Assembly: GCF_018448925.1 (NCBI RefSeq)
Contig: NZ_RCWE01000009.1
Coordinates: 62,001 to 126,000, forward strand
Direction of reading: 5' to 3'
Source: Photorhabdus akhurstii
Lineage (GTDB): Bacteria > Pseudomonadota > Gammaproteobacteria > Enterobacterales > Enterobacteriaceae
DNA: 64,000 nucleotides
Part shown: in pieces, positions 37,083 through 46,773 of the stretch
Numbering within the stretch: position 1 is the stretch's first letter
Layout of the letters: every line of letters begins with the position of its first letter
Program-made: the position numbers and the translations under genes
Notes under the pieces: model-generated
Told to the model about the DNA's origin: nothing
Seen by the model: only the letters and a program-made list of their open reading frames with translations
Databases searched by the model: none

Positions 37083-38678
37083 TTAAACTGGGACGAATTC
37101 TATATTCCAGCAACGACCATTACTGAGATAAAGATAAGGTTCATTCGTGTCAGAGTTTAATTCAAAATCAATAATAATCTCTGTGCTAGGAGAAAAATAA
37201 CTGTTCCCATAAACCCGATGTAAGACCTCTTTTCTTTCAGGAGAAATAATGGCATCGATATAAAGCTCATCTTCAGAAGCTGTAACAGTGAGCACAGATT
37301 CTGTTTCGTGGTTATAATAATATCCTAATAGTAGCTGAATATCGGTACCACCATCATCAATCATCTTATCTAGATAAAAAACATTGCCATTTTCATTAAT
37401 CTGCTCCAATGCAATAATACTGTCATTTTCAATGATAGGTCTGAACCGAATTTTCCCATCCACCTCTTGGAATGTTCCATCAGAATTAAAGATAATCGGG
37501 TTGCCTTTCTCGAATAAATTACCTAATAAATAGCAATCTTCTTTGGTAATAATATAAGGATAAGGTTGTATTCCTTTGAATATACCCGTAATATCAATAT
37601 CATCAGTCCGACAAGGCTGTTTTTCTAGTTTAGTACCATTGGGATTAAACAATACGTCAAAACATTGTCGAACAAGCTTAGAGACATTAGTATTCATTGC
37701 AGAAGTAACAGCAATACCTAATTCAGCATCAGGCAAAATACAAACTTCTGATCTGAAGCCACCATAACCACCATCATGTCGTATTATCTTTTGCCCTTCA
37801 CGTTGGCTGATCGCAAAACCGTAAGCATAATTGTTACGATTGCCATTAGTTAAATCTGGCGTACGAGATAATTGAGGCAATAGATCCTGAACAATCGATG
37901 GCGAATAAAACGCTCTCATCCAGCGACACAAATCATTCACTGTAGAATATAGCCCCGAACCTCCTACCGCCGCATCATTGAGATCTTCTCTTATCCATCG
38001 GTTCGAGTCCTCGTTATAGGAGTACCCCATTGCCCGGTCAAAAATAATCTCGGTAACATCATCATAGAAAAAGGTATCTTTCATCTTTAATGGGACGAAA
38101 ACATTTTCTTCTGCATATTCTCTCAGCGACTGGCCTGAAACTACTCTGACTATTTCCGCCATTAAATTATAACCCGTGTTGCTATAGAGATAATATTCTC
38201 CAGGCGTAAAATTAAGCGCTTGTTGTCGTTGCGTCAGTTTTCTCACCAAATCAATATGACGATGGTCAAAGGCTGAATTTTTACCTGCCAGGCTATAAAG
38301 TAAAAATTGATCACGTAATCCACTGGTATGGTGAATAAGATGTTCAATGGTAATATCAGAGAATTCTGCGGGGAAATAATCCAAATATTGTCCAACTTTA
38401 TCCTTAACGCAAAGCTTTCCTTCTTTCTCCAACAAAGCAATGCAAAAAGCCGTGAATTGTTTTGAAACGCTCGCCAAATAGAATTTAGTATTAGGTTTCA
38501 CAGCAACAGCATGTCCAATGTTAGCCTTTCCGATATGGCGCTGATAAATTGTTTTATTACCGTGAGTAACAGCAACAGCGAATGCGCCTCCCTTTTTTTT
38601 ATTTTCAATATTAACCAGTTCGTCTATTTTTTTGATAAAAGAGTTAATATTATTTGCAGATATCGTTGATTCCATCAT
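37083..38678 (-). CDS. Serine hydrolase (S12-like), array copy 2
   Basis: The 531-residue paralogue keeps Ser70/Lys73, Tyr165-Ser-Asn167 and His301-Asp-Gly303. It shares the FFYDD form of the middle region with copies 4 and 5. It has its own Fur-like box at 38780-38794 and a terminator, so it is a complete single-gene unit. The nucleotide sequence around FYSPSIVQDLLPQLSRTPDL is almost the same as in copies 3-8. Confidence 0.88.
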   Translation of the reverse strand: MMESTISANNINSFIKKIDELVNIENKKKGGAFAVAVTHGNKTIYQRHIGKANIGHAVAVKPNTKFYLASVSKQFTAFCIALLEKEGKLCVKDKVGQYLDYFPAEFSDITIEHLIHHTSGLRDQFLLYSLAGKNSAFDHRHIDLVRKLTQRQQALNFTPGEYYLYSNTGYNLMAEIVRVVSGQSLREYAEENVFVPLKMKDTFFYDDVTEIIFDRAMGYSYNEDSNRWIREDLNDAAVGGSGLYSTVNDLCRWMRAFYSPSIVQDLLPQLSRTPDLTNGNRNNYAYGFAISQREGQKIIRHDGGYGGFRSEVCILPDAELGIAVTSAMNTNVSKLVRQCFDVLFNPNGTKLEKQPCRTDDIDITGIFKGIQPYPYIITKEDCYLLGNLFEKGNPIIFNSDGTFQEVDGKIRFRPIIENDSIIALEQINENGNVFYLDKMIDDGGTDIQLLLGYYYNHETESVLTVTASEDELYIDAIISPERKEVLHRVYGNSYFSPSTEIIIDFELNSDTNEPYLYLSNGRCWNIEFVPV

Positions 38679-38779
38679 GAATTTCCTTATTTAAGGTTAT
38701 AAGACAGGACATATATATTCAACCTAATAGCAATACATATATGGGCAGTACTATAAGACGTAAACAGGAAACATCCAAG

Positions 38780-38794
38780 TGATAATGACTATCA
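38780..38794. promoter_or_regulatory. Fur-like box of copy 2
   Basis: TGATAATGACTATCA matches the 7-1-7 Fur palindrome TGATAATNATTATCA at all but one arm position, 102 bp before the copy 2 start. Confidence 0.7.
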
Positions 38795-38849
38795 TTTAAT
38801 ATATGAATGGCAATATAAAGTAACTACGGAAGCTGATGTTTTCAAAAAA

Positions 38850-38881
38850 CAGACAGAACATAAATATAATAGTTCTGCCTG
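38850..38881 (-). terminator. Terminator of hydrolase copy 3
   Basis: On the minus strand CAGGCAGAAC pairs with GTTCTGTCTG (one G-U pair), followed by TTTTTT. Located 104 bp after the copy 3 stop. Confidence 0.85.
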
Positions 38882-38984
38882 GAACAAAATGCATCTAATG
38901 GAAAATATCTTTAGGCCCTCAACAGCATTAATTACACCCTGTTATAACAATACCATTCTTCATTCTGATTTATCACTTTAAAAA

Positions 38985-40580
38985 TTAAACTGCAACAAAT
39001 TCTACCCTCCAGCAACCCCAGTCATTGATATAAAGGTGAGGCTTATTCATATCAGAGTCCAATTCAAAATCGATAACAAATTCAGTACTCGGGGAGAAAT
39101 AACTATTACCGTAAATCCGCCGTAAAACCTCTTTGTTCTCAGGATAAGTAACCCCATCAATATAAATTTCATCTCCAGAAGCAGAAATAGTCACCGTTGC
39201 TTCTATTTCATGACTATAATAATTCCCTGACAATCTCTTAATATCGATAATATCGTCATCAGTCATCTTGTTAAAATAAAAAACATTGCCATTTTCATCA
39301 ATCTGTTCCAATGCGATAACACTATTATTTTCAATGATAGGTTTGAATCGGGTTTTACTTCCCTGCTGTTGGAATGAACCATCAGAGTTAAAAGTAATCG
39401 GCTCGCCTTTTCCAAATAAACTACCCAATAAATAGCAATCCTCCTTGGTGATAATATAAGGATAAGGCGTTGCCCCTCGGAAAATTCCTGTGATATCGAT
39501 ATCACAGGTTAGACAATGTGGTTTTTCCGGTTCAATTATATTCGTGTTAAACAACACATCAAGACACTGTTCAATCCATTGAATGACATTAATATTTGTT
39601 GCAGAGGTAATAGCGATACCTAATTTAGCGTCAGGCAAAATACAAATATCAGATTTGAAACCAGCATAGGAACCATCATGCTGTATTATTTTTTGCCCTT
39701 CTCGTTGGCTGATAATCAAGCCGTAAGCATAATTATTGTGATTGCCATTAGTTAAATCTGGTGTACGAGATAATTGAGGCAACAGCTCCTGAACAATCGA
39801 TGGTGAATAAAATGCTCTGATCCAACGACACAAATCATTCACCGTAGAATAAAGCCCTGTGCCACCTACTACGGAACCATTGAGATCATATCTTGCCCAC
39901 CGGTTCGGTTCCTTGTTATAAGTGTAACCCATCGCCCGATCAAAAATAATCTCTGTGACATCATCATAGAAAGCAGTATCTTTCATCTTTAACGGAGCGA
40001 AAATATTTTCTTCTGTATATTCTCTCAATGATTTACCTGAAACCACACTGACTATTTCAGCCAGCAAATAATAGCCAGTATTGCTATAAGCATAATATTC
40101 GCCAGGTGTAAAATTAAGTGCTCGTTGCCGCTGAGTCAGCTTTCTTATCAAATCAATATTATGGTAATCAAAACGCGAGTTTTTACCTGCCAGACGATAA
40201 AGTAAAGATTCATCACGTAATCCACTGGTATGATGAATAAGATGTTCAATAGTAATATCAGAGAATTCTACCGGGAAATAATCCAGATATTGCCCGACTT
40301 TATCCTTGACGCTGAGCTTTCCTTCTTTCTCTAATAAGGCTATGCAAAAAGCGGTGAATTGTTTTGAAACACTCGCTAAATAGAATTTAGTATTAGGTTT
40401 TGCAGCCACAGCATGTTCAATATTAGCCTTTCCGATATGGCGCTGATAAATCGTTTTATTACCGTGGGTCACAGCAATAGCAAGAGCGCCACCCTTTTTC
40501 TTATTTTCAATATCAACCAATTCATCTATTTTCTTGAGGAGCAACTTAACTTTATCTGTAGGTATAGTAGATTCCATCAT
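38985..40580 (-). CDS. Serine hydrolase (S12-like), array copy 3
   Basis: From the ATG at 40580 (MMESTIPTDKVKLLLKKIDE) the protein has 531 residues with SVSK at 70-73, YSN and HDGSYAG. A further 34 codons are open upstream, but they overlap the promoter region, and the AAGGAAG ribosome site and the paralogues both support 40580. Differs from the others by a YAYSNTGYYLL form of the second motif. Confidence 0.88.
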   Translation of the reverse strand: MMESTIPTDKVKLLLKKIDELVDIENKKKGGALAIAVTHGNKTIYQRHIGKANIEHAVAAKPNTKFYLASVSKQFTAFCIALLEKEGKLSVKDKVGQYLDYFPVEFSDITIEHLIHHTSGLRDESLLYRLAGKNSRFDYHNIDLIRKLTQRQRALNFTPGEYYAYSNTGYYLLAEIVSVVSGKSLREYTEENIFAPLKMKDTAFYDDVTEIIFDRAMGYTYNKEPNRWARYDLNGSVVGGTGLYSTVNDLCRWIRAFYSPSIVQELLPQLSRTPDLTNGNHNNYAYGLIISQREGQKIIQHDGSYAGFKSDICILPDAKLGIAITSATNINVIQWIEQCLDVLFNTNIIEPEKPHCLTCDIDITGIFRGATPYPYIITKEDCYLLGSLFGKGEPITFNSDGSFQQQGSKTRFKPIIENNSVIALEQIDENGNVFYFNKMTDDDIIDIKRLSGNYYSHEIEATVTISASGDEIYIDGVTYPENKEVLRRIYGNSYFSPSTEFVIDFELDSDMNKPHLYINDWGCWRVEFVAV

Positions 40581-40683
40581 GAACTTCCTTATTTTAAAAT
40601 TATAAAACAGAACATATATACGATCTGATAGCAATATCATATACAAGTAATTACTGTAAGACGTAAATAGCAAATCATCCAAG

Positions 40684-40698
40684 TGATAATCATCATCA
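40684..40698. promoter_or_regulatory. Fur-like box of copy 3
   Basis: TGATAATCATCATCA, one arm mismatch from the 7-1-7 Fur palindrome, 104 bp before the copy 3 start. Confidence 0.6.
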
Positions 40699-40753
40699 TT
40701 TAATATATGAATGGCAATATAAAGTAACTACAGAAGCTGATATTTTCAAAAAA

Positions 40754-40785
40754 CAGACAGAACATAAATATAATAGTTCTGCCTG
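40754..40785 (-). terminator. Terminator of hydrolase copy 4
   Basis: CAGACAGAAC (40754-40763) faces GTTCTGCCTG (40776-40785); minus-strand RNA forms the stem with one G-U pair and then a U-run. Located 104 bp after the copy 4 stop. Confidence 0.85.
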
Positions 40786-40888
40786 GAATAAAATGCATCT
40801 AATGGAAAATATCTTTAGACCTTCAATAGCATTAATTACACCCTGTTATAACAATGCCATTCTTCATTCTGATTTATCACTTTGAAAA

Positions 40889-42481
40889 TTAAACTGCAAC
40901 GAATTCTATCCTCCAACAACGTGAAGTACTGGTATAGAGATGAGGTTTATTGGTATCAGGATCTAATTTAAAATCAATAATCAGTTCAGTACTGGGCGAG
41001 AAATAACTATTCCCATAAATTCGCCGTAAGACTTCCTTTTTACCAATATAAACAACTCCATCAATATAAATCCCATCGCCAGAAACGGAAACAGTCATCG
41101 TTGCTTCTGTTTCATGATTATAATAACGCCCTGACAATCGCTGAATATCGACACCACCCTCATCAATCATTTTTTTAAAATAAAAAACATTGCCATTTTC
41201 ATCAATTTGTTCTAATGCAATAACACTATCATTTTCAATAATTGGCCTGAACCGGATTTTACCACCTTTCTCTTGGAATGTACCGTCAGAGTTAAAGGTA
41301 ATCGGGTTGCCTTTTTCGAATAAATTACCCAACAAATAAGTCTCTTCCTTGGTAATAATATAAGGATAAGGCTCTGCCCCTCGGAAAATACCGGTAATAT
41401 CGATATCACTAGTTAGGCAATACGGTTCTTCTGGCTTAATATCGATGTTAAACAAGATATCAATATTCTGCTCCACCCATGCAGAAACATCAACACCTGT
41501 TGCAGCGGTAATCGCGATACCTAATTTAGTATCCGGTAAAATACAAACATGGGATTTGAAACCAGTATAGGAACCACCGTGTTGTATTATCTTTTGCCCT
41601 TCTCGTTGGCTGATAATAAAACCGTAAGCATAATTATTACGATTACCATTAGTCAAATCTGGTGTACGGGATAATTGAGGCAGCAGATCCTGAACAATCG
41701 ATGGTGAATAAAATGCTCTCATCCAACGACACAAATCATTTACCGTAGAATGAAGCCCTGAACCACCGACTACCACATCGTTGAGATCATCTCTTACCCA
41801 CCGGTGCAACTCCTCGTTATAAGCGTAACCCATCGCTCGATCAGGAATAATCTCAGTTATGTCATCATAGAAAAAAGTATCTTTCATCTTTAATGGGGCA
41901 AAAACATTTTCTTCCGCATATTCTCTTAACGATTTACCTGAAACCACTCTAACTATTTCTGCTAGCAAATTATAGCCCGTATTACTATAGAGATAGTATT
42001 CGCCAGGCGTATAATTAAGCGCTTTTTGCCGTTGAGTGAGTTTTCTCACCAAATCAATATGACGGTGGTCAAAGTCTGAATTTTTACCTGCCAACTCATA
42101 AAGCCCAAATTCATCCCGTAACCCGCTGGTATGGTGAATAAGATGTTCAATGGTAATGTCAGAGAATTCGGCAGGGAAATAATCCAAATATTGTCCAACT
42201 TTATCCTTGACGCAAAGCTTCCCTGCTTTTTCCAACAATGCGATACAAAAAGCGGCGAATTGTTTTGAAACACTAGCTAAATAGAATTTAGTATTAGGTT
42301 TTACTGCAACAGCATGTTCAATGCTAACTTGTCCGATATGACGCTGATAAATGGTTTTATTGCCGAGGGTAACAGCAACGGCGAGGGCTCCACCCTTTTT
42401 TTTATTCTCAATATTAACCAGTTCGTCTATTTTCTTGAGAAACAACTTAATCTTATCTGTAGATATAGTAACTTCCATCAT
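40889..42481 (-). CDS. Serine hydrolase (S12-like), array copy 4
   Basis: The 530-residue paralogue has SVSK at 70-73, YSNTGYNLL and HGGSYTG as third motif (His-Gly-Gly where copies 1-3 have His-Asp-Gly). It also shows QFAAF and EKAGK where most copies read QFTAF and EKEGK. It has the only perfect Fur palindrome of the array. Function otherwise as for copy 1. Confidence 0.88.
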   Translation of the reverse strand: MMEVTISTDKIKLFLKKIDELVNIENKKKGGALAVAVTLGNKTIYQRHIGQVSIEHAVAVKPNTKFYLASVSKQFAAFCIALLEKAGKLCVKDKVGQYLDYFPAEFSDITIEHLIHHTSGLRDEFGLYELAGKNSDFDHRHIDLVRKLTQRQKALNYTPGEYYLYSNTGYNLLAEIVRVVSGKSLREYAEENVFAPLKMKDTFFYDDITEIIPDRAMGYAYNEELHRWVRDDLNDVVVGGSGLHSTVNDLCRWMRAFYSPSIVQDLLPQLSRTPDLTNGNRNNYAYGFIISQREGQKIIQHGGSYTGFKSHVCILPDTKLGIAITAATGVDVSAWVEQNIDILFNIDIKPEEPYCLTSDIDITGIFRGAEPYPYIITKEETYLLGNLFEKGNPITFNSDGTFQEKGGKIRFRPIIENDSVIALEQIDENGNVFYFKKMIDEGGVDIQRLSGRYYNHETEATMTVSVSGDGIYIDGVVYIGKKEVLRRIYGNSYFSPSTELIIDFKLDPDTNKPHLYTSTSRCWRIEFVAV

Positions 42482-42582
42482 TAACTTCCTTATTTAAGGT
42501 TATAAAACAGAACATATATATTCAATCTAATAGCAATACATATGTAGGCAGTACTGTAAAACGTAAATAGGAAACATCCAAG

Positions 42583-42597
42583 TGATAATGATTATCA
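42583..42597. promoter_or_regulatory. Fur-like box of copy 4, perfect palindrome
   Basis: TGATAATGATTATCA is a perfect 7-1-7 Fur palindrome, 102 bp before the copy 4 start. Confidence 0.8.
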
Positions 42598-42651
42598 TTT
42601 AATATATGGTGGGCAATATAAAGTGACTACCGGAGATGATGTTTAAAAAAA

Positions 42652-42683
42652 CAGACAGAACATAAATATAATAGTTCTGCCTG
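42652..42683 (-). terminator. Terminator of hydrolase copy 5
   Basis: CAGACAGAAC (42652-42661) faces GTTCTGCCTG (42674-42683), with a run of seven Ts on the minus strand. Located 104 bp after the copy 5 stop. Confidence 0.85.
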
Positions 42684-42786
42684 GAGTAAAATGCATCTAA
42701 TAGAAAATATCTTTAGTCCCTCAATAGCATTAATTCCATTCTGCTATAACCATGTCGTTCTTCATTCTAATTTATCACTTTATAAA

Positions 42787-44376
42787 TTAAACTGTGATAA
42801 ATTCTATCTTCCAACAACGTGAATTGCTGACATAGAGATGAGGTTTATTAGTATTAGGATCTAATTCAAAATCAATAATCAGTTCAGTGCTGGGAGAAAA
42901 ATAACTATTCCCGTAAATCCGACGTAAGACTTCCTTTTTACCAGGATAGACAACTCCATCAATATAAATCCCATTGCCAGAAGCGGAAACAATCATCGTT
43001 GCTTCTGTTTCACCGTTATAATAACGTCCTGATAATTGCTGAATATCGACACCACCTTCATCAACCCTCTTTTCAAGATAAAAAACATTGCCATTTTCAT
43101 TAATCTGTTCCAATGCGATAACACGGTCATTTTTAATGATAGGTCTGAATCGGATTTTACCCCCTTCCTCTTGGAATGTACCGTCAGAGTTAAAAGTAAT
43201 CGGATTGCCTTTTTCGAATACATTACCCAATAAATAGCAATCCTCCTTGGTAATAATATAAGGATAAGGTTCTTCCCCTCGAAAAATACCGGTGATATCG
43301 ATATCACTGGTTAAGCAATGCGGTTTTTCCAGTTCAATATGGGTGTTAAACAATATATCAATATTCTGCTCCACCCATGCAGAAACATTAACACCTGTTG
43401 CAGTGGTAATTGCGATACCTAATTTAGCATCCGGTAAAATATAAATGTGAGACCTGAAGCCAGCATAAGCACCACCATGTTGTATTATCTTTTGTCCTTC
43501 GCGTTGACTGATAATCAAACCGTAAGCATAATTATTGCGATTGCCATTGGTTAAATCTGGTGTCCGGGATAATTGAGGCAACAGATCCTGAACAATCGAT
43601 GGTGAATAAAATGCTCTAATCCAACGACACAAGTCATTCACCGTGGAGTGAACCCCGCCGCCACCCACAGCAGAATTGTTGATATCATCTCTTACCCACT
43701 GGTGCAGCTTCTCGTTATAAACACAACCCATAGCTCGATCAGAAATAATCTCGGTTATGTCATCATAGAAAAAGGTATCTTTCATCTTTAATGGGACGAA
43801 AATATTTTCTTCCGCATATTTCCTCAACGATTTACCTGAAATTACTCTGACTATTTCCGCCAGTAAACTATAGCCCGTGTTGCTATAGAGATAATACTCC
43901 CCAGACATGAAATTAAGTGCCTGTTGCCGTTGGACCAGTTTTCTCACCAAATTAATATGGCGGTGATCAAAGTCTGAATTTTTACCTGCCAGGTGATAAA
44001 GTAAAAATTCATCCCGTAACCCACTGGTATGGTGAATAAGATGTTCAATGGTAATGTCAGAGAATTCTGCGGGGAAATAATCCAAATATTGTCCGACTTT
44101 ATCCTTGACGCTGAGCTTTCCTTCTTTCTCCAATAAAGCTATGCAAAAAGCGGTGAATTGTTTTGAAACACTTGCTAAATAGAATTTAGTATTAGGTTTT
44201 ATCGCTACAGCATGTTCAATGCTAGCTTGCCCGATATGACGCTGATAAATGGTTTTATTACCGTGGGTAACAGCAATGGCAAGAGCGCCACCTCTTTTTT
44301 TATTTTCAACATTAACTAATTCGTCTATTTTCTTGAGAAACAACTTAATCTTATCTGTAGATATAGTGAACTCCAT
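42787..44376 (-). CDS. Serine hydrolase (S12-like), array copy 5
   Basis: From the ATG at 44376 (MEFTISTDKIKLFLKKIDEL) the protein has 529 residues; the doubled Met seen in other copies is lost. SxxK is Ser69-Lys72, and the third motif is HGGAYAG. Fourteen further codons upstream are open but unlikely. A change from Thr-Pro-Gly to Met-Ser-Gly precedes the YSN motif (FMSGEYYLYSNTGY). Confidence 0.87.
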   Translation of the reverse strand: MEFTISTDKIKLFLKKIDELVNVENKKRGGALAIAVTHGNKTIYQRHIGQASIEHAVAIKPNTKFYLASVSKQFTAFCIALLEKEGKLSVKDKVGQYLDYFPAEFSDITIEHLIHHTSGLRDEFLLYHLAGKNSDFDHRHINLVRKLVQRQQALNFMSGEYYLYSNTGYSLLAEIVRVISGKSLRKYAEENIFVPLKMKDTFFYDDITEIISDRAMGCVYNEKLHQWVRDDINNSAVGGGGVHSTVNDLCRWIRAFYSPSIVQDLLPQLSRTPDLTNGNRNNYAYGLIISQREGQKIIQHGGAYAGFRSHIYILPDAKLGIAITTATGVNVSAWVEQNIDILFNTHIELEKPHCLTSDIDITGIFRGEEPYPYIITKEDCYLLGNVFEKGNPITFNSDGTFQEEGGKIRFRPIIKNDRVIALEQINENGNVFYLEKRVDEGGVDIQQLSGRYYNGETEATMIVSASGNGIYIDGVVYPGKKEVLRRIYGNSYFSPSTELIIDFELDPNTNKPHLYVSNSRCWKIEFITV

Positions 44377-44485
44377 TATTAATTTCCTCATTTCATTTAA
44401 GGGTATAAAACAGAACATATATATTCAATCTAATAGCAATACATATGCGGGCAGTACTGTAAAATGTAAACAGGAAACATCCAAG

Positions 44486-44500
44486 CGATAATGATTATCA
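44486..44500. promoter_or_regulatory. Fur-like box of copy 5
   Basis: CGATAATGATTATCA, one mismatch from the perfect palindrome of copy 4, 110 bp before the copy 5 start. Confidence 0.7.
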
Positions 44501-44555
44501 TTTAATATATGAGGGACAATATAAAGTAACTACCGAAGCTGATATTTACAGAAAA

Positions 44556-44587
44556 CAGACAGAACATAAATATAATAGTTCTGTCTG
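44556..44587 (-). terminator. Terminator of hydrolase copy 6
   Basis: CAGACAGAAC (44556-44565) pairs perfectly with GTTCTGTCTG (44578-44587). It now lies 229 bp from the copy 6 stop because an ERIC element separates the two. Confidence 0.8.
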
Positions 44588-44676
44588 GAACAAAGTGCAT
44601 CTAATAGAAAATATCTTTAATCTCTCAATAGCATTAATGCTATCCTGCTAGTGAAACTCTATTCTAAATTTATATT

Positions 44677-44803
44677 TATACCCGTCATCTTTCAAGTTGC
44701 CTCTTTGTTGGCTGCACTCACTCACCCCGGTAACATAGTTATCTATGCTCCCGGGGATTCGTTCCCTTGACGTCGCGATCCATCTTGAAATCCATAGGGT
44801 ATA
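44677..44803 (-). repeat. ERIC/IRU element, 127 bp, inside the array
   Basis: This is the reverse-oriented partner of the copy at 22071-22197, with centre CTCACCCCGG ... CCCGGGGATTC. It sits between the copy 6 stop and its terminator. Subtracting 127 bp restores the 305-312 bp spacing seen between other copies, so it is an insertion into a formed array. Confidence 0.92.
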
Positions 44804-44815
44804 TTAACTAGCCAA

Positions 44816-46408
44816 TTAAACTGCAACAAATTCCAGATTCAAACAACGTGAATTACCAATATAAATACGATATTTATTTGTTTCAGGATCAAATTCAAAA
44901 TCAATAACAGATTCAGTACTGGATGAGAAATAACTATTGCCATAAATATGTCGCAAAGCCTCTTTTTTTACAGGATGGATAATCCCATCAATATAAAGAT
45001 CATCACCAGATGATATAATATTAATTATTGCCTCTGTTTCGTGACTATAATAGCGCCCTGATAATAACTTAATATCGACACTACTTTCATTGTTCATCTT
45101 TTTCAAATAAAAAACATTACCATTTTCATCAATATGCTCCAGTGCGATAACACTGTCATTTTCGATGACGGGTCTGAACTGAATTTTACTTCCTTGCTCC
45201 TGGAACGTACCGTCAGAGTTAAAAATAATCGGGTTACCTTTTTCGAATAAATCACCTAAAAAATAAACATCTTCTTTGGTAATAATATAAGGATAAGGTT
45301 CTATCCCTCGGAAAATACCGGTGATATCAATATCACTGGTTAGGCAATATGGTTTTTCCGGTTCAATATGGGTGTTAAACAAGATATCCATATACTTATC
45401 CGTCCATTGATCAACATCAGCATCAGTTGCAGAAGTCATCGCCATACCTAATTTAGCATCCGGTAAAATACAAATATTCGCTCGGAAGCCAGCAAAGGTA
45501 CCATTATGTTGTATTATCCTTTGCCCTTCACGTTGTTCGATAATCAAACCGTAAGCATAATTGTTACGATTGCCATTGGTTAAATCTGGTGTACGGGATA
45601 ATTGAGGCAGTAGATCCTGAACAATCGATGGCGAATAAAACGCTCTAGCCCAACGACATAAATCATTCACAGTGGAGTGAACCGCTGCACTACCCATCAC
45701 AGAATTGTTGATATCGCTTCTTATCCACTGTTGCGAATTCTCATTATAAGTGTAACCCATCGCCCGATTAGAGATAATCTCGGTTATATCATCACAGATA
45801 ATGGTATCTTTCATCTTTAATGGAGCGAAAATATTTTCTTCGGCATATTCTCTTAACGACTTACCTGAAACCACATTGATAATTTCCCCCAATAAATAAT
45901 AGCCCGTATTGCTATAAATATAATATTCCCCAGCAGGGGCGTTAAATGTCTGTTGTCGTTGGACCAGTTTTTCCATCAAATCAGCATTGCAGTAGTCAAA
46001 ACTTGAGTTTTTACCTACCAAACTATAAAGTAAAAATACATCCCGTAATCCACTGGTGTGATGAATAAGATGCTCAATAGTAATATCAGCGAAATGTTCG
46101 GGTAAATAATCCAAATATTGTCTGATTTTATCCTTAACGTTGAGCTTTCCTTCTTTCTCCAGCAAAGCTATGCAAAAAGCCGTGAATTGTTTTGAAGTAC
46201 TCGCCAAATAGAATTTAGTATTAGGCTGTATAGCAACAGCATGTTCAATGCTAGCTTGCCCGATATGACGCTGATAAATTATCTTATCATCGTGGATAAT
46301 AGCGACTGCGAGAGCTCCACCTTTTTTTTCATTTTCAATATTAACCAGCTCATCTATTTTATTGATAAACAACTGAATATTATCTTTAGATATCATCGAT
46401 TCCATCAT
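44816..46408 (-). CDS. Serine hydrolase (S12-like), array copy 6
   Basis: The 530-residue paralogue has Ser70-Thr-Ser-Lys73, YSNTGYYLLGEI and HNGTFAG. It shares long blocks with copy 8, such as YTYNENSQQWIRSDINNSVM and GSAAVHSTVNDLCRWA, more than with its neighbours. It belongs to the ICDD subgroup (copies 6-8) rather than the FYDD subgroup. The ERIC element now separates it from its terminator. Confidence 0.88.
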   Translation of the reverse strand: MMESMISKDNIQLFINKIDELVNIENEKKGGALAVAIIHDDKIIYQRHIGQASIEHAVAIQPNTKFYLASTSKQFTAFCIALLEKEGKLNVKDKIRQYLDYLPEHFADITIEHLIHHTSGLRDVFLLYSLVGKNSSFDYCNADLMEKLVQRQQTFNAPAGEYYIYSNTGYYLLGEIINVVSGKSLREYAEENIFAPLKMKDTIICDDITEIISNRAMGYTYNENSQQWIRSDINNSVMGSAAVHSTVNDLCRWARAFYSPSIVQDLLPQLSRTPDLTNGNRNNYAYGLIIEQREGQRIIQHNGTFAGFRANICILPDAKLGMAMTSATDADVDQWTDKYMDILFNTHIEPEKPYCLTSDIDITGIFRGIEPYPYIITKEDVYFLGDLFEKGNPIIFNSDGTFQEQGSKIQFRPVIENDSVIALEHIDENGNVFYLKKMNNESSVDIKLLSGRYYSHETEAIINIISSGDDLYIDGIIHPVKKEALRHIYGNSYFSSSTESVIDFEFDPETNKYRIYIGNSRCLNLEFVAV

Positions 46409-46509
46409 TAATTTCCCTATTTAAGGTTACAAAACAGAACATATATATACAACTTGATAGAAGTACATATATGGGCAGTACTGTAAGACGTAAACAAGAA
46501 ATATCCAAG

Positions 46510-46524
46510 TAATAATGACTATCA
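46510..46524. promoter_or_regulatory. Fur-like box of copy 6
   Basis: TAATAATGACTATCA, two arm mismatches from the Fur palindrome, 102 bp before the copy 6 start. Confidence 0.55.
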
Positions 46525-46636
46525 TTTAATGTGTGAATGACAATATAAAGTAACTGCGGACGAAAATTAAAATTATCTAAATTTTATAAACATTATTTTC
46601 TTTCAGAAATCATTTTGGATCTAATATTTACAAAAA

Positions 46637-46668
46637 CAGGCAGAACATAAATATAACCGTTCTGCCTA
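46637..46668 (-). terminator. Terminator of hydrolase copy 7
   Basis: AGGCAGAAC pairs with GTTCTGCCT (46638-46646 and 46659-46667), with TTTTTG after it on the minus strand. Located about 106 bp after the copy 7 stop. Confidence 0.8.
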
Positions 46669-46773
46669 GAATAAAGTGTATCTAATAGAAAATATCTCCA
46701 AGTTCTCACAATAGCATCAATCCTATCTTGCTAGCTAAATACTGCTCTAAATCTGTATTTACTAACGTGTCCA

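Noticed and set aside
40581-40682. N-terminal extension of hydrolase copy 3 (34 residues with a hydrophobic stretch)
   Set aside because: The equivalent position in other copies is non-coding leader. The ribosome-binding site and paralogue alignment place the start at 40580.
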